64,000 nucleotides of DNA from Pilaira anomala (lineage: Eukaryota > Mucoromycota > Mucoromycetes > Mucorales > Mucoraceae), in NCBI GenBank assembly GCA_025716855.1, contig JAIXMQ010000002.1, positions 620,001 to 684,000 of the forward strand, given 5' to 3'. Made by a program: the position numbers and the translations under genes. The notes under the pieces are model-generated. The model did not search any database, had not been told where the DNA came from, and saw nothing but the letters and a program-made list of their open reading frames with translations. This document shows, piece after piece, positions 35,729 through 47,570 of this stretch (position 1 is the first letter of the stretch; every line of letters starts with the position of its first letter).

Positions 35729-38590
35729 TTAGACTATTTACCTGGTCATTTTCTAATAATGCACCAATGTTACCCTCATTTGCATAACGTCGGGTCTAGA
35801 ACAAATTTAGGATTTAAAAACTTCTTTGTCTGAAGATCAATACTTACTTCTTCGTTAGATAAACTGACTCGGTAATTCAAATCACTAACCCATATGACAT
35901 TACTATAAGAAAGCATTAGGTTGTATACATATACTTAAATAAAATATTCGGCTTACTCGTGGCTATCAATAGACTTTCCACGGAGGAATTGAAGCTCACT
36001 GTTTATGGTATGATAATCTGAGTTACGTTCATTAACATTGGAGTGACCTGTAGTATAACAATGTGAGAAAAACTTTTACCTTCATCAAGCCCTTTTTTTT
36101 TTTCTTTTTTTAGTTACCTGAAGCAAGATGAGCAGCAACAAAACAAAAACTTGTTTCGCCATAATCCATTCTAATCGCTACCGCACCTTTATTACCAGCG
36201 ATACCCATAATAGCCGTCTATTTCGTGTCAATATTTTTATTTCATTGTTCGAAAACCAATAATTACCTTTTTAATTGCAGTCTCTACATTTCTAATTTCA
36301 TTCACGATACTAGATTTAGCAAATATAATAAGTGCGGCACCAACTAATTGATTGGATCTTAATAATGTGTATTTTGACTTTCCTTCGCGTCTAGAATTTA
36401 AAGTGGATTCAATTTGTTGTTCCCAAATCTTTCTTTTTTCTGCATCTGTAGCCATGATTTGTTGTGGTGATAATTCGACAATTTCTTGAAATCCAATCAC
36501 ATAAAGATCTGGTTCGTCACTGATACCACCTATAAATTAGTTGAATGAATTGTTTTTTTTTTAGTTCAATTAGAAAAAAGTTAATATGTGGATGATGAAC
36601 TTACATTTAAAGTGCTGAAGTAGCCAAGGATCTAATACTTCTCCCTTGAAGCTTTTTCCGTTTAAATTATAAGATCCGCTAAAAATGGTAATTTTACGTC
36701 GAGTTGAATATTCTTTTGATCTCTGTGATAACTGACGTGTGACATTATCGCTAATAGGATCATAAATGGTAATAACTGCTTGATTTGTTAGTTTACCGAG
36801 TAATAAATCAATAATTTCTTGTCTTGCTTTATCTTGAAAAGTATTAATATAAAATCGATTCACTGATCGCGTGGCATCACTCAAGACATTCATAAAAGTA
36901 ACTTTTCCGGTTCTAGTAAAAGCTGATTTTAATGCACCAGTTCCTGCATAAATTTTTGAAAGGCCATCTCCATTTTCAGCCCAAAGATGTGAATGAAGAG
37001 CGATTAGTTGTTCCAAATTGACATTACTACGGCTTTCTCTAAATCTATCATATAAATAATCTAATAATGCTCTCTTTGAAATTTCATTCTGTACAAGGTT
37101 CGTTCTATCTAAACAATCCATACAATTCGTTCTAAATACACCCTTTTGTTTACATATAATTTGATTATCATCACTATCCATTAAAAAGAAACTATAATCA
37201 TCCAATACTCTTCGGATGTTCTTCATCAAAACTGCTACATTGTCATAATTTCCTCCTCTACATTCCGCATGTAAATCGAAATTCACCATACGTACAGTCT
37301 CTTTACTCACATTTAATTGATTCACTGCTGTATTAAATGCATTACCGAGTAATAACTCTCCTGCTGATGTTTCCTTTTGTGATAATAAATTGATATTACA
37401 AACAGCTTGATATCGTTCGATCAATTCATCAAAATGCCGTTTTACTGCTGGTAATGTTGCGGCGGGTCCACGTGATATTTGTATTTTATGCTGAACAAGT
37501 TGCATTCCTTGTTGTTCCCAAAAGACTGAAAATTACATAGATATATTAGTAAAATATGCATATAAATAATATCAAAACTTTTGTGATTTTACCTGGTACA
37601 CTTCCTCTGATTTGAGTATAAGAGTAACAAATTCGATCAGAATAAAGTACAGTTTCAGTCTCTACAAAATTGGCTACATGTCCATTATCATCAATTCCTC
37701 TAGTATTAAATCGAGTACCAGCACGTTGACAACTTAATTTTGAAATGACGGATAAATCATATCTCTCATTATCTATATCTACAGTCTCGACACCTACATA
37801 ACCACGTATAGCAAACACAAGAAATCCACCACGATCAAGATCCATTTGTTTTTTTCTATCTAATTTTGATCTAAAATCTAATAAGCCAGAAATTAAGAAT
37901 TGATTCCACAAGAAATGTTGATCAAAGGCATGAACACCTAAAGAAGCTACAGAGGTACTACAAAGAAAGAAAGAAAATGACGTCAGTTGTAATGTACACA
38001 ATTAATAAGAAAAAGAGTTTTTTTTTACCGAGCTTGTACTGTTTTTGTCAAGTCAAAATCAGGCGTGAAATAAAAATTACCAATCGAGAATAATTTCTGA
38101 AGTGGAGAGCACGGATGTTCTATAGCGGGTTCAGGATAATTTTCGTCTGAATCCGTATCTCTACCGGGAATATCAACTAAATCATCATATTTTGAGGAAG
38201 TCAGTGAATAAAATGAAACCGAAAGGATCTTATAGACTTCTTCTCCGGCTCTTATTCTTCCGACTGAAACACAATCTGTAACAATGACAACAAAGCATTC
38301 TACACTCGTAATATATATAAACACTCAGTACTAGAAAAGAAAAAAAAAAATAAGAAAAACTTACCAGATTGAACCTTAATGAGGCCTAAGCAACCAAAGA
38401 CTGGACGCGAGTTCAGTATACGCCATTTGGAATCTTCAAATTCTGAAGGAGCAAATAGTTTAGCCACAGCTCTATCATTAGAGTCAGCATATTCTTCAAA
38501 CACTAGTACTCCCGAAGGTGCTTCTTCTAGTACTGTAGGACGTAAAGCTAAAGCTCTTGGTGACTCTCTTAGTAATAAATGAGTTTGCAT
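34628..38590 (-). CDS. Synaptojanin-like phosphoinositide phosphatase (Sac1 + 5-phosphatase; Inp51/52/53 family)
   Basis: Removes phosphates from phosphoinositides at endocytic and trans-Golgi membranes. Fourteen exons, from 38365-38590 (exon 1) to 34628-34818 (exon 14), join in frame to 1029 residues. The Sac domain (about 1-500) carries the catalytic CX5R motif in RTNCMDCLDRTN (Cys about 414, Arg about 420). The inositol 5-phosphatase domain (about 530-850) shows GSYNLNGKSF, GFQEIVELSPQQI, IAGNKGAVAIR, WVSDLNYR (742-749) and PGWTDRIIYRG (817-827), then SDHRPVLA. A shorter tail is Pro/Ser-rich. The usual WxGDxNYR motif has Ser in place of Gly. Two TG microsatellites lie in introns at 35513-35546 and 35695-35725. 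It is divergent from the EI24-like gene (219 nt between ATGs). Confidence 0.95.
35513..35546. repeat. TG microsatellite in an intron of the 5-phosphatase gene
   Basis: About 15 TG units with TATG variants, next to the acceptor of the intron ending at 35474-35475 on the minus strand. Confidence 0.8.
35695..35725. repeat. Second TG microsatellite in an adjacent intron
   Basis: About 15 uninterrupted TG units within the intron between the exons at 35664 and 35742, so two neighbouring introns carry the same repeat. Confidence 0.8.
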
Positions 38591-38645
38591 TAATCTATTA
38601 GAAGTAGTAATATATAGTAAAAAAGAAAAAAGAAAAAGAGTAGAA

Positions 38646-38654
<9 letters not shown>

Positions 38655-38678
<24 letters not shown>

Positions 38679-38682
38679 GAGA
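38655..38682. repeat. GA microsatellite in the divergent promoter
   Basis: GA dinucleotide run between the start of the synaptojanin-like gene (38590) and that of the EI24-like gene (38810). Confidence 0.75.
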
Positions 38683-38809
38683 CAGAAAAATGCCAACTTT
38701 GTTAAAGCTAAACACCAAAAAGCAGGGTTTTTATTTAAAAGTCCCTTTTCAAAATCCTATTGATTTCCTGCTTTCTTTCTTCTTTTTTTTTTTTTTTTTT
38801 TTTGTGGTA

Positions 38810-39649
38810 ATGTCATCTGAACATGCGACCTACTTTTTAAAAGGTATTCGAGAAGCCTTTAATTGGCCTCGCGTTATTCAGCTTGTGACAACGTAAGCTA
38901 TTACTCTTTATATCTATTTACACGTAAACTGACAACAATATGTACACATATAGATCTAAACCAGTTCAATACACTTTATTAAAAAGTTTGGCGTTAAATG
39001 GTGTAGCATATTTGGGTATCCTTGTTATTTTAGAAACATTTTATAATACACCAGATCATCATTTATTTGGCTATTCTTATACAGTAAGTTTCTCCTCTCG
39101 TCTCCCCAATAAAAAAAAAGGGGGGTGGGGAGGGAAATGAGGGACGAAGTAATATTTATCACACTGACTATTCTACATAATAGGATTTGACAGGATATCC
39201 GTTATATTTAATATGTCTTGTATTCAACTCTAAATTTTATACACAAATTGCACAAGGACAGCAAAATACGCAAGACGGACTCGATATCGCTACTTCCATC
39301 ACCACAGTTGTTTTATATGGCAATTTTGCATTATTTATCGCTGCATTAAGGTTCATACCTTATATAGGTCCCGCTATTTCCTTTTTAATTTATACTATTG
39401 TCATGGCGTATTATTGCTTTGAGTAAGGTTTTTAGAGTAAAAAATAGCGAGTGAAATGAGGTTACTGAAGATGATAAATATTAGGTATAAATGGATCAGT
39501 CAAGATTGGACGATTGAACAGAGGATGGTTTATGCAGAACATCATTGGGCCTATTATTTGGGATTTGGGTTACCTGCTGCCACCATTACATTCTTTCTGT
39601 CTACCTTGAGAGCGGGTGGTGTTTTTGCATTAGTCTATCCTAGTGTAAG

Positions 39650-39683
<34 letters not shown>

Positions 39684-39931
39684 TTTTCTTACAGAAACAA
39701 TGATATACATATTATATATATATTGAAAAACTTACCTTTTTTTTTGCATTTTAGTATATTATGATGGCTTCTGTAGCTACGCCTGAACCAGTTGGTATGA
39801 CATCTTCTAAGCTTGACTTATTTATTGTGATTCGTTTCATGAATCAATGCATTATGTCAAGTATTCGTTACCTTGGTGGATCGAAAATGATGATGGAAAC
39901 AAAAAAGGACAATTTGGGCAAGTTGGTTTAA
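38810..39931 (+). CDS. EI24-family multispan membrane protein
   Basis: An ER or endosomal membrane protein of the EI24/PIG8 family, whose animal member is linked to autophagy. Five exons (38810-38892, 38954-39083, 39184-39422, 39485-39644, 39755-39931) join in frame to 262 residues. Visible are an N-terminal FLKGIREAFNWPRVIQLVTT segment, membrane helices around VAYLGILVILETFY and GNFALFIAALRFIPYIGPAI, and the strongest family mark, the EYKWISQDWTIEQRMVYAEH then WAYYLGFGLPAATITFFLS block. The start at 38810 follows a T tract; an upstream in-frame ATG at 38690 would put the T tract in coding as poly-Phe and is rejected. The C-terminus is basic and cytosolic. Confidence 0.82.
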
Positions 39932-40043
39932 GAGACTGTCTTTTACATAAACAGTCCATAGCATTATTTTTTTTGGAATAAAAAATTCTTTTTTTATTTT
40001 ATTTTTTTACTTTTTTCGAAGAAAATAATAACCCTTTGTAACT

Positions 40044-42187
40044 ATGCCTCGTGTTGAAAGAAAAGGTCGTGCTAATAAGAAGAGAGGAAAGAAGGGAGGA
40101 AAGAAGGAAGAAGGCCTTGAAGCAGAAGTAGCAGCTATTTCCATTACACCTGGAGAAGAATCCGTACCACAAAAGACACCTGTCACTCATGACGGTCCAG
40201 CAGGAATTGTCTTTAACGATCAACATTTCCAAGCTGCTCATTTCGGTGAAGTTGATGAGGAATTACTCGGTTATTTCAAAAATGTTGAACAAACCTTAGA
40301 CGATCCTCACTTTGAATCGGGTGAAGGTAAGAAAGAAAGAAAGAAAAACGCTTATTGAAACAAACTTTAACTCTCTCTCTTTTAGATCAAAGACTTTTTG
40401 TTGAGAATGTATATACCGAAGTAGACGGAAACGAGTTTCGTCTCTCAACTAATTACTCTTGTTCTTTAATTCTTGAGAAATTGTTAAAGGTTTCAGATAG
40501 TTTTCAACTTCGTGTATTTATGGATAAGTTGAGCGGAAAGACAGTTGAATTATTTGCTCATCGTTTCGCTTCTCACGTCTGTCAAACTTTATTAACTTTA
40601 GCAGCTGATGTAGTTGAACGTGAGCAATTGGAAGGTATTTCTTCTACTTCACCTGTAAAGGAAGGAGAAGGTGAACTTTTATCAATGGAACAATTGATCT
40701 TGGGTGTATGTGAAGATATTAAACCTCATGTTGGTGGTCTCATCTCTCAACAATTTGCTTCTCATGATATTCGTATTTTACTCTATGTTTTAGCAGGTAG
40801 ACGTATTGATGAATCTGGAGATATTAAGGGTACCTTAAGAAGTAAGAAATCAACTCAATATAAAAAGGAAAATAATGATACCTTCACCAAATCAAATCTT
40901 CGTTTGACTTCCACCAGAAAGGTACCTGACTCCTTCAAAGCTATGTTCAGAACTCTTACTACTGAATTAGCTATCAACATGTCCGAGACAGAAGTTCGTA
41001 CCTTGTCTGTTCATAAGGTTGCTAATCCTGTACTCCAAGTAAGTTAATATTTTTTTATTTGTTTTTTAAAACCCTCTTTATTTAACTTTTTTTTTTTTTT
41101 CTTTTTGTAGCTTTTATTAGAAATGCAAGAAGATGATAAAGAAGGACAAAAGGCCAAGAATATTCTTATTGATCGTATTTTATGGGGTATTGTTACCGAT
41201 ATTGATTCTACAGAGGAAAATAAGGATAGAGATTCATGGTTTGAAACTTTGATTCGTGATCCTGTTGGATCTCATCTTTTGGAAGTCATTGTCAAGTGTG
41301 CTCCCGACGCTATTTTCAGAAAGATTTTCAAGACTTACTTAAAGGGTAAACTTGAGAAATTCAGTATGCATCCTATCTCCAATTTCGTAATCCAACACTT
41401 GATTACCAATGTCAGAAAGCCCAAGCAATTAGATCAAATGATGAAAGAGTTGGGTGGATCTTTTGAAAAATTACTCAAGTTTGGAAAGTACGGTGTTATC
41501 CGTAGTTTAGTCGATGCCTCTATCAAGATGGAAACTGCACAAAAGGCTGTTGTGGATGCAATTGCTAGTGCTTTACACATGCCTGAAGGTTCAGATCGTA
41601 AAGAGTTTATCAACTGTTGTATGCGTATGTGGACAATTGAACAATGGAATGAAGCTTCTTCAGATGAAAGATTAGATCTTTACAAGTTCCATTTACAAGG
41701 TTCTTTAATTGTTCAAGGTATTATGAAGATGGAAGCTGATGTAAATGCGGTAGTCGTCAATAGTTTCTTGTCACAAAGACCAGATGATATTTTACGTTGG
41801 TGTTTCTCCCCTGCTGGTTCCAGAGCTTTTGAATCCATCGTCGCTTCTCCTAACGTCAATGCAAAGATGAAGAAGAAGATCATGCGTGATTTATCTGGTA
41901 AATATACTGCACTCGCTAAGGATAAATTTGGTAGTCATATTCTTGACAAGTGTTGGGCGGCTGCTGATATTGATTCCAAGGAAAAGATTGCTGCTGAATT
42001 AGTCAAGCACGAACATGAATTAGCAAGTCATTATATCGGTAAAAGTATTCTTTGGACTTGTAAGATTGATCAATACAAGAGAAGACATGATGAATGGGTT
42101 GAAAGAGAGAAGGGCGCTGAACGTAAGCGCGAAATGTTTAAAGATATTCTTGACGATTCACCTTTAGAAAAGAAGCGCAAGTTTTAA
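40044..42187 (+). CDS. NOP9: Nucleolar pre-rRNA-binding protein Nop9 (Pumilio-like repeats)
   Basis: An RNA-binding protein of 90S and 40S precursors, needed for 18S rRNA maturation. Three exons (40044-40326, 40386-41038, 41111-42187) join to 670 residues, as in yeast Nop9 (666). The N-terminus is a basic nucleolar signal (RKGRANKKRGKKGGKK). Pumilio-like repeats follow: YSCSLILEKLLKVSDSFQLR, LFAHRFASHVCQTLLTLAAD, VGGLISQQFASHDIRILLYV, then after an insert RDPVGSHLLEVIVKCAP, HPISNFVIQHLITNV, FGKYGVIRSLVDAS, SPAGSRAFESIV and DKFGSHILDKCW. The C-terminus is a basic tail (EKKRKF). It fits with the ribosomal protein genes elsewhere in the window as general ribosome supply, but there is no operon-like link. 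Confidence 0.93.
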
Positions 42188-42249
42188 GAAAGAGAAAAAA
42201 AAAAATAGTATACATGTATAAAAAAAAAAAATAAAAAACAATAATTTTA

Positions 42250-44350
42250 TTACAATAAGTCAAAACATTTGAATTCTTGTACTTCACGAGGAATACTCTC
42301 TTGTAGTTTTCTGATAAATGAACTGACCTCGTCAGCTGGATACTATTTTTTTTTTAAAAAAAAATAAGATTAATGTACTACTAATTAACCTGCTTTAAAT
42401 TTTATATTCTTACCTGTAAAAAGAACAGTTTATCCAATATCTCAGGCGCTAAAATAACCATATCACCTAAAGCATTATAAAAGGCATTGACCTGTTTACA
42501 ATGTCTACTAAGTGTGTTTATGAATCTTGATCGGGAAATTGATTTGTCTATAATAAATAATTCAAAACATTGTCCTTTTTTTTTTTTAGTTTTATATCAA
42601 CTTACGAAGGCGTTCGAACACATGTTTCATACCAGTTGGACCGTTAGTCTCTTCTTGAACTCTCTTAAATAAAATAAGAGCAAGCATACTTTGTTTCATT
42701 TTTGCTTCCAATTTAATCTCTTCATCTCCGCTGTTCATAAAGTTGACAGGTTCGTTTTCTTTATATTCTCTAAGGACTTCATCAAGCGTGATGGTTTTGT
42801 CTTCATAGCAACGTAAAATGGAATCCGCACCGACAAATACTTTATTATATCTGCTTTTCATAATTTTTATATATTCTTCTGGGTCCATTATAATAGTGTC
42901 AATCAATTTACTCACTATTTATTCGATTAGCTTCTTAGTTTTTTTTTTTTTTTTTTTTTTTTTTCTACTTATCGATCTATCTCTTGACTTACTATAAACT
43001 GCTTTAGTTTTATCGGCCCATTTATCACAAAAGTAGCTTTTGTGTTTCTTTAGTTCTTCAGTTTTATCTTTTGGTTTCTTTTCTCTTGATCTTAATATAA
43101 TAGGACCTTTTTCTTTTATATGGGGTATTGTTTCGAAAGCAGTGTTGTTATCAGACACTAAAATGTATGGAACGACCTCAGTAGTAGATTTGTCTGTATA
43201 CATTGAATATTTGTCTGTATCAACTAAATGTCTCTCTGTATCAACTAATGGTTCATCTGCATCAACTAAAGCATCGTTTGTAGCAACTAAAGGCTTATCT
43301 GTAGCAACTAAAGGCTTATCCGTATCCATTGAAGGTTCATCAATATTAACTAAAGGTTTGCGTGCGTCAATTGAAGATTTGTCTGTAGCAATGAGAAGCT
43401 TATCTGTATCAACCAAAGGTTTGTCTGTAGCAGCTAACGCTATGTCTGTATCAATTAAAGGTTTATATGTATAAATTGAAGGTTCATCAATATCAACTAA
43501 AGGTTCGCTTGTATCAGTTGAAGGTTTATCAATAGCAACCAAAAGTTTGCTTTTAGTGGCAGTGGATTTGTCAGTAGCGACGGTAAATTTGTTTGTATCC
43601 ATGGCACGTCTTATTGAGGTCGAATTGGGCGATACTGCAATCCTGACAGGTCGGCCTCTAACCATAATAGTTTTATAAGCAGTAGTAGATATCGCTGTAT
43701 TTGTAGCTTTGAATGCGTCAATCACGCTAGACTTATTCGCAATGGGATACGTCTCATGTGTGGTGGTGCATTTATCAGCAATAGCTTTATCAGTGGTCGT
43801 CGTTGATTTAATTGTAACTTCTTTTGTTTTGCCCTTAGCTTGTGTTTGCTCCTGAAGTTTTGAAGCCTCGGCTTGATTTTGTTGTCTTAAAACGACAGGT
43901 TCCTTTTGTTGTTTCTTTGCAGCAGGTTCCTTTTTTTGCTGAGTAGCGATAGCTTCCTTCTGTTGTTTCCTAACAACAGCTTCCTTATCTTGTTTTAAAG
44001 TTCTGAATTGAGTGGACCTTGCAAAATAACGCTGCTTTTTCAGATCTGGCTGGTTGTCGTCTGAAGGACTTGGTGGTCTTTTGAATTCAAGTCTAGGCTT
44101 TAAAAGGCTATTCAAATGGATTAAATCGAGTCTGTCTGTCAGTTTACTCAAATAAAGGCGAATTTGGTCACGATCTATAGTGAACAGGTTAGAAACATGT
44201 TCTATAAAAGGGGAAGTACCACTACTTACCTTCTACGCGAGTACTACATATCCATTCCTGTAATGCTTTTATCTTTTCAACCACTTGTGCATTCGGCCTA
44301 TTATTTTTAACGTATTCAAAGTTGAATTTTAATAATTCATATTCTTCCAT
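42250..44350 (-). CDS. Basic protein of unknown function with heptapeptide repeat array
   Basis: No family recognised. Five exons (44230-44350, 42993-44174, 42606-42914, 42414-42547, 42250-42342) join in frame to 612 residues. Residues 1-65 form a helical block (ALQEWICSTRVEDRDQIRLY). Then comes a Lys/Gln-rich helix (KQQKEAIATQQKKEPAAKK), a Thr-rich linker, and at about 210-350 some twenty copies of a degenerate 7-residue unit close to TDKPLVD. A basic region follows (REKKPKDKTEELKKHKSYF), and the C-terminal 160 residues are an ordered, well-conserved-looking helical domain ending EFKCFDLL. The long poly-Lys end of the second open frame is intronic: the donor is at GTTTATA/GTAAGT. Charge and layout suggest a nuclear protein. 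Confidence 0.75.
43180..43610 (-). repeat. About twenty 21-bp tandem units encoding a TDKPLVD-like heptapeptide
   Basis: In the basic unknown protein gene. Two adjacent units at about 43277-43320 are identical at DNA level; the others differ by point changes but keep the 7-residue phase, with Asp at position 2, Pro or Leu at 4-5 and Val, Ile or Ala at 6. Confidence 0.75.
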
Positions 44351-44767
44351 TGTGGTCGCGTTAAATGATAGAAAAAAAAAATTTGTTTTTTTTTAAAAAA
44401 GGAGATTGTGACACTATAATTTTTTTTTTTTTTTTTTTTTGATGTGTCAAGTGTTACTTGATCCAACTTTATCTGTAAAAAATATCAAACATCAAGTTTT
44501 AGAAACACGAGGAAGATAGTTTTCTTTTTGTTGAAACAGAATTTCACATGTCTATTTTTAATCAAGGATATCACATGGAAAGAGAGAAATATCTAAGCAC
44601 AGACTATACATTTTTAAAAAAAAACCACTTTTTTTTTACTTTCACATGAAATTCGTCACAGGAATAATAAATTTTCTATTTAAACAAAGCTTTTATTCTG
44701 TTTCTTGTCTTTTTTTTTTATTATTATTATTTAAATAATTAAAACTATCTCTATTTTAAAAATAAAA
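44351..44767. other. Divergent spacer of 417 nt
   Basis: Lies between the starts of the unknown repeat protein (minus) and the Vip1-type gene (plus). T runs at about 44420-44440 and 44711-44719 are the only landmarks. Confidence 0.5.
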
Positions 44768-45715
44768 ATGCCTGCCTGGACTATCGCTGTATGTTATCAC
44801 TCACTATTATACTTTGTTATATTTATTCTCTCAAATTGACTCACTCCTCTTATATAATTCATATATTAGATCCCTGAAACACCTTGTGCTACTTACGTTA
44901 TCGTAAAGAACATTTCTGCTCAATCTTCTGAAAAGACTGGTAAGTAACTTTAGAGTAATTTTGGATATTATGAGTGAGTATTAAATACATGCTATTTATT
45001 ATTAGTCAAAGAATTCTTTTTGTTCTGTGGTAAGATTACTGAATTCGAATTAATCACGTAAGTTAAAAAAAAAAAAATTAAAAAAAATGAGTTGTCAATA
45101 TTGATATGGTTATTTGAAAGTGATGACGATAATGAACATCAAGTTGCTTTAATTCATTTCGAGCGTGAATCTGCTGCCAAGACTGCTACTCTTCTTAGTA
45201 ACGCTTTAATTGATGAATGTCATATCGTTGCCACTCCCTACTTTGAATCTACTACTAGTACTGAAGAGAAGGAAGTATCTGATAATGAAGACCAGGCTAC
45301 TGCCACCACTCAAGAATCTAAAGCTAAATCTAGAATTGCTGCTGAAATCTTGGCTAATGGTTATATCCTTCAAGATCAAGTCGTTGCCAAGGGTCTTGAA
45401 TATGATTCTAAATATAGCTTATCAACTCGTTTAACTGGTTATTTCACTGCCCTTACCTCTAATGTCAAGTCCATTGATGAAAAGTATCGTATTTGGGATA
45501 AGGCAGTTGAGATTGATAACAAGTTCAAGATTCAAGAAAAGGTTCATAATGCTGCTACTACTGCTCAAAACACTGCTACTGCTGCTCTTCAATCACCTAC
45601 TGGTCAAAAGGTTGAACGTATTGCTAGTCAAACCTTTGCTCAAATTGCTGCTGTTCATTTCGAAGCAAAGAGAATTCAAACTGAGAAGGCAACCCCTGTT
45701 GCTGCTGCTTCTTAA
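44768..45715 (+). CDS. RRM protein of the fungal Vip1 type
   Basis: A small RNA-binding-domain protein resembling S. pombe Vip1. Four exons (44768-44788, 44870-44939, 45006-45057, 45121-45715) join in frame to 245 residues. One RRM spans about 12-82: TYVIVKNISAQSSEKT (RNP2-like), VKEFFFFCGKITEFELI, then HQVALIHFERESAAKTATLL (RNP1 position, degenerate). The middle has a Ser/Glu-rich linker. The C-terminal half is an Ala/Gln-rich amphipathic helix (VHNAATTAQNTATAALQS) as in the family. The first exons are tiny (21, 70 and 52 nt), so the reading depends on splice signals, all of which are GT-AG and keep frame. Function is poorly known in the family. Confidence 0.85.
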
Positions 45716-45833
45716 AAAAAAAAAAATTCAATCAAAAATACCACCACTTCTTCATTTATTATTTTTATACATCAAATAAATCATTTCTTCCTCCCTTATT
45801 TAGTCAATTAAAAAATGTTTTTTTTTTATTATT

Positions 45834-47460
45834 TTACTTCTTTTTTTGAGCATATGAAAAATGAACATTTTCAAATGTCTTGTATTCATCTGCTTCTCTC
45901 CAACATGTTTTTAACTTTTCATTGTATTCAGCAGGTGATATTCCCCATGATTGACATATTAAAGGACAAAGTGCTTGATAATAAGCTTTCCAGGTTTGCA
46001 TGGTTAATTGCCCAATCTAATTTTTTTTTTAAAAAAAAAAAAGATGTTAGTGTGTGTTTGTGCCGTATATAGTAATAAAAATAGATTACCTTTCCCGCCC
46101 ATTGTCCACCAGGACATGACACAAAGACAGAAGAAATATTAATTAATTGGCCTGTAGCTGTCAAGTTTTCATTTAATTTTCTACCAATATGTGGGTCTTG
46201 ATCATTTGATTTCATTAAATCTAGTAATTTCTTATTAAATTCTTGTGTTACTGGCCCAGGACGATGAAGTTCAACATCCCCTTCAACCCACTCAATCCAC
46301 CCATTTGGTTTTAATATACGAATTAATTCTGTTAATACAAATGACCATTTTTCAGATTCAACTCCTTGACTCATAAATCTATATATAATTATTATAAATA
46401 TTTAGCTATTTATAAATTTATATATTAAATATATATATTTTTACCTCATAAATATATAATCAAACGTATTATCTTCAAATGGTAATGGATTTAAAATGTT
46501 GCATTGATAAAAAGCACAATTAGTAGGTTTAATTTCTTTTGGATAAATGGGTGTTATATCAATGCCAATGACAGTAGATTTTGGGTATTCGCCAGCAATT
46601 TCCATTGACCAAGAACCAGGTCCGCAACCAATATCGAGTACACGACCACCTTTTCTTAAAATATCATTGACAGGTGCCAAATAATTTCTGTGTTTTTTAT
46701 TTTTATCAATACTGAGATTTCATATTTAAAATTTAATATATTATTACCCTTGAATAGCAAATCGAATCATAAAGTGTTGTAAATGTAATCGATCAATCTC
46801 TTCATCATCACAAGGTAAAAGATAATTTGATCCTGTTACATGATTATATTTTCTTTCGCCGGTTAATCGATACGCTTGTTGTTGTTGTTCTGATAATAAC
46901 CTCAAATGTGAATGATTTAAACTATGTCGATTACTATGAATTACTCCTCGAGATTCTAAACTTGGTCTTGACAAAGATTCCACTTCAAGAGGTGGTGGTG
47001 CTAAAGGATGAATATATTGTGGTACACATACAATTGAAGAAGAAGAAGAAGTGCCGGTATTATTAGTGGTGGTATTATTATCATTATTAATGGTTGTGGT
47101 GTTAGTAGTAGTAGTATTATTAATTGTATTAGTGGTAGTATTAATTGTATTAAGGGTATTATGTTGAGTTGTATCAATAAAACTGTTATTTCGAGGTAAA
47201 TTTAGTTTGTTCTGTCTATTGAAAAACTTTGTAAACGACTTTCGGTTGCCCTTATTAAAAGAAGCAACTGCAGCTGGTGAAGATTGTTTTCTTGGTTTGA
47301 TACGGTTATGGTCGTTAGCTATAGTAGGTAAAGGGTATTGACGTTTATAGGGTTCGTCTTTTTTATTACTGTGCCATTGCCGCATATTGTCAAGACAGGG
47401 ATCATCATTAATCGTTGTAGATGAACTACTTCGATCTAATCGCGACGCTCGATTGCCCAT
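45834..47460 (-). CDS. Class I SAM-dependent methyltransferase with long N-terminal extension
   Basis: Four exons (46748-47460, 46445-46687, 46090-46378, 45834-46016) join in frame to 475 residues. The C-terminal half is a Rossmann methyltransferase: motif I GGRVLDIGCGPGSWSMEIAG, the acidic strand end STVIGIDITP, CNILNPLPFEDNTFDYIFMR (motif IV-like) and LTELIRILKPNGWIEWVEG. The substrate is not evident. The N-terminal 215 residues are polar, with a long Asn/Thr run and poly-Ser. The protein starts MGNRASRL, which fits the N-myristoylation consensus (Gly2, Ser6), with basic residues following, so membrane association is likely by inference. The family is common in fungi (LaeA-like broad sense). 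Its start faces the tRNA gene region. Confidence 0.88.
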
Positions 47461-47539
47461 ATATATATATACAGTTTATAGGTATATACTTAAAAGAAAA
47501 AAAAGAAAAAAACTAATAAGAAAGAGAAAGAAGAAAGCG

Positions 47540-47570
<31 letters not shown>

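Noticed and set aside
42919..42992. Poly-Lys C-terminus of the long minus-strand frame, ending at 42919
   Set aside because: A GTAAGT donor at 42992 and a TAG acceptor at 42915 remove the poly-A tract and join the next exon in frame, giving a normal C-terminal domain.
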